Notes under the pieces: model-generated
What the model saw: the letters and a program-made list of their open reading frames with translations, nothing else
The model's database searches: none
Told to the model about the DNA's origin: nothing
Assembly: GCA_021604265.1 (NCBI GenBank)
Contig: BQIY01000094.1
Span: 1-7,589 of the forward strand
DNA: 7,589 nt
Reading direction: 5' to 3'
DNA from: Nitrospirales bacterium
Lineage (GTDB): Bacteria > Nitrospirota > Nitrospiria > Nitrospirales > UBA8639
Shown here: positions 6,857 to 7,589 of the stretch, in pieces
Position numbering within the stretch: position 1 is the first letter of the stretch
Layout: every line of letters begins with the position of its first letter
Made by a program: the position numbers and the translations under genes

Positions 6857-6907
6857 AAATGAAAGAAACGGGGATGCTTTGTCTATTCACGCCGTCGGCC
6901 TCACCGG

Positions 6908-7498
6908 TTACGAATTAGATAAATTAGCGGCTTTAAACCGTCGAGTCATCTCAGCAGGCTCAATCGCAACACGATCGGCATCTTCGATTTGTTCATTGAC
7001 CTTAATAAGCAGAAAACTTGGGCCTTCACTCGCCAGCATATCTTTAAACTCATACACAATGTCTTCACGTTCACGAACTCGCTCGACATTCACATACCCC
7101 GATGCTTTTGCCACTTTGTCAAGATTGACCAATCGGGAATAGGTTGGTTGGTTCCCTGTGGTCCCGTATACCTCATTATCAAAGACGACATGCACCAAGT
7201 TCTTCGGCTTCAATGCTCCAATGGTTGCCAAGGTTCCCATACTCATAAGCACGTTGCCGTCTCCATCAAAGACAACCACTGTTTGTTCCGGCTGACTCAA
7301 GGCCAATCCCAAGCCAATGCCCGCCGTCGCGCCCATGGAACCAATCATGTAAAAATTGGCGTCACGATCCCGTAATTTCTGAGCTTCACGCGAAGGAAAT
7401 CCATTGCAAATAATCAACGGCTGATCTGTGATCAGCTCTAATAACGCACCCATAGCCTGGGCACGGCTCTGCATCACGCCTTCTTCAGGTCCAATCAT
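6908..7498 (-). CDS. thiamine-diphosphate decarboxylase beta subunit, probable phosphonopyruvate decarboxylase
   Basis: The 196-residue protein corresponds to the C-terminal, cofactor-binding half of phosphonopyruvate decarboxylase (Ppd) or to the beta subunit of sulfopyruvate decarboxylase (ComE, about 190 residues). Key motifs: FPSREAQKL (34-42), FYMIGSMGA (49-57), the thiamine-diphosphate/Mg motif GDGN (79-82) with N108 of DNEVYG about 27 residues later, and GNQPTYS (115-121). Ppd is usually one chain of about 370-400 residues; here only the beta half is in this frame and the alpha half ends just upstream in another frame. It would convert phosphonopyruvate to phosphonoacetaldehyde together with alpha. 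Sulfopyruvate decarboxylation is the alternative; the PhnW neighbour favours the phosphonate role. The start at ATG 7498 is supported by AGAAGG nine bases upstream and an in-frame TGA six bases before the ATG. Confidence 0.85.
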   Translation of the reverse strand: MIGPEEGVMQSRAQAMGALLELITDQPLIICNGFPSREAQKLRDRDANFYMIGSMGATAGIGLGLALSQPEQTVVVFDGDGNVLMSMGTLATIGALKPKNLVHVVFDNEVYGTTGNQPTYSRLVNLDKVAKASGYVNVERVREREDIVYEFKDMLASEGPSFLLIKVNEQIEDADRVAIEPAEMTRRFKAANLSNS

Positions 7499-7533
7499 AC
7501 GTCAAGACCTTCTGTTTTCAACATTTCCATCAT
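7495..7533 (-). other. 12-codon minicistron linking alpha and beta decarboxylase genes
   Basis: A third frame reads ATG ATG GAA ATG TTG AAA ... GAC GTA TGA (MMEMLKTEGLDV). Its first ATG overlaps the alpha-subunit TGA as ATGA (7530-7533), and its TGA overlaps the beta-subunit ATG as ATGA (7495-7498). The geometry would let ribosomes pass from alpha to beta by two successive stop-start steps. It may instead be chance, or the relic of a frameshifted linker in a once-fused enzyme. No evidence that the peptide itself has a function. Confidence 0.25.
7508..7513 (-). promoter_or_regulatory. Shine-Dalgarno for the decarboxylase beta subunit
   Basis: The minus strand has AGAAGG followed by nine bases and ATG 7498. 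This gives the beta gene its own ribosome entry site, which argues that it is translated as a separate subunit and not only by frameshift from the alpha gene. Confidence 0.5.
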
Positions 7534-7589
7534 GGCTGTACGGTTTTGACAATGCCTTTTTTCAACAACAATGCCAGAGGAATTCGTTG
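7530..7589 (-). CDS. C-terminal tail of the decarboxylase alpha subunit (partial)
   Basis: Only the last 19 codons are visible: QRIPLALLLKKGIVKTVQP, then TGA at 7530-7532; the start lies past the right edge. The pattern IPLALLLKKG matches the end of the N-terminal (pyrimidine-binding) domain of phosphonopyruvate and sulfopyruvate decarboxylases, which typically reads PxALLLKKG just before the linker to the cofactor domain. The gene is 31 bases upstream of the beta gene. The assignment rests on a short stretch plus position, so it is moderate. If correct, the decarboxylase is encoded as two chains, as in ComD/ComE, and not as one Ppd chain. Confidence 0.6.
   Translation of the reverse strand, partial: QRIPLALLLKKGIVKTVQP

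Noticed and set aside
2456..7375. Several plus-strand open frames (for example 3332-3595, 3471-3731, 4192-4521, 6989-7375)
   Set aside because: They lie opposite well-supported minus-strand genes, have no recognisable motifs and mirror the codon pattern of the genes they oppose; treated as shadows.

Overview
All genes I can support lie on the minus strand, so transcription runs from the right edge to the left. The window looks like chromosome of a Gram-negative (diderm) bacterium of moderate GC, because it encodes an outer-membrane beta-barrel with a Sec signal peptide. Several proteins feel like Nitrospirota or a similar environmental diderm, but that is only an impression; the window holds no rRNA or other marker gene to settle it.

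The right two thirds (7589 down to 2410) is a compact cluster for making 2-aminoethylphosphonate (AEP) and probably attaching it to a lipid. In transcription order it has: the tail of a thiamine-diphosphate decarboxylase alpha subunit (partial), the decarboxylase beta subunit (phosphonopyruvate decarboxylase type), an AEP:pyruvate aminotransferase (PhnW family), a LicC/PntC-type sugar-phosphate-like cytidylyltransferase, a fusion of a degenerate nucleotidyltransferase domain with a CDP-alcohol phosphatidyltransferase, and a multi-pass membrane protein of the lysylphosphatidylglycerol-synthase-TM / flippase-like family. Read together: phosphonopyruvate -> phosphonoacetaldehyde -> AEP -> CMP-AEP -> transfer of AEP-phosphonate onto a membrane alcohol -> possible transbilayer movement. 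PEP mutase, which makes phosphonopyruvate, is not in the window; I would expect it just beyond the right edge, upstream.

The left third is less coherent. It contains an acidic 143-residue protein I do not recognise (1850-2281, GTG start), an omptin-like outer-membrane beta-barrel (582-1637) that appears to keep both halves of the omptin catalytic site, a possible 52-residue ORF (341-499), and at the left edge a truncated minimal nucleotidyltransferase of the MNT type (1-259). The last two are easy to miss because one is short and the other is cut by the window edge.

No tRNA, rRNA, CRISPR array, transposase or insertion-sequence end was seen. No convincing intrinsic terminator was found, and promoter calls are weak.
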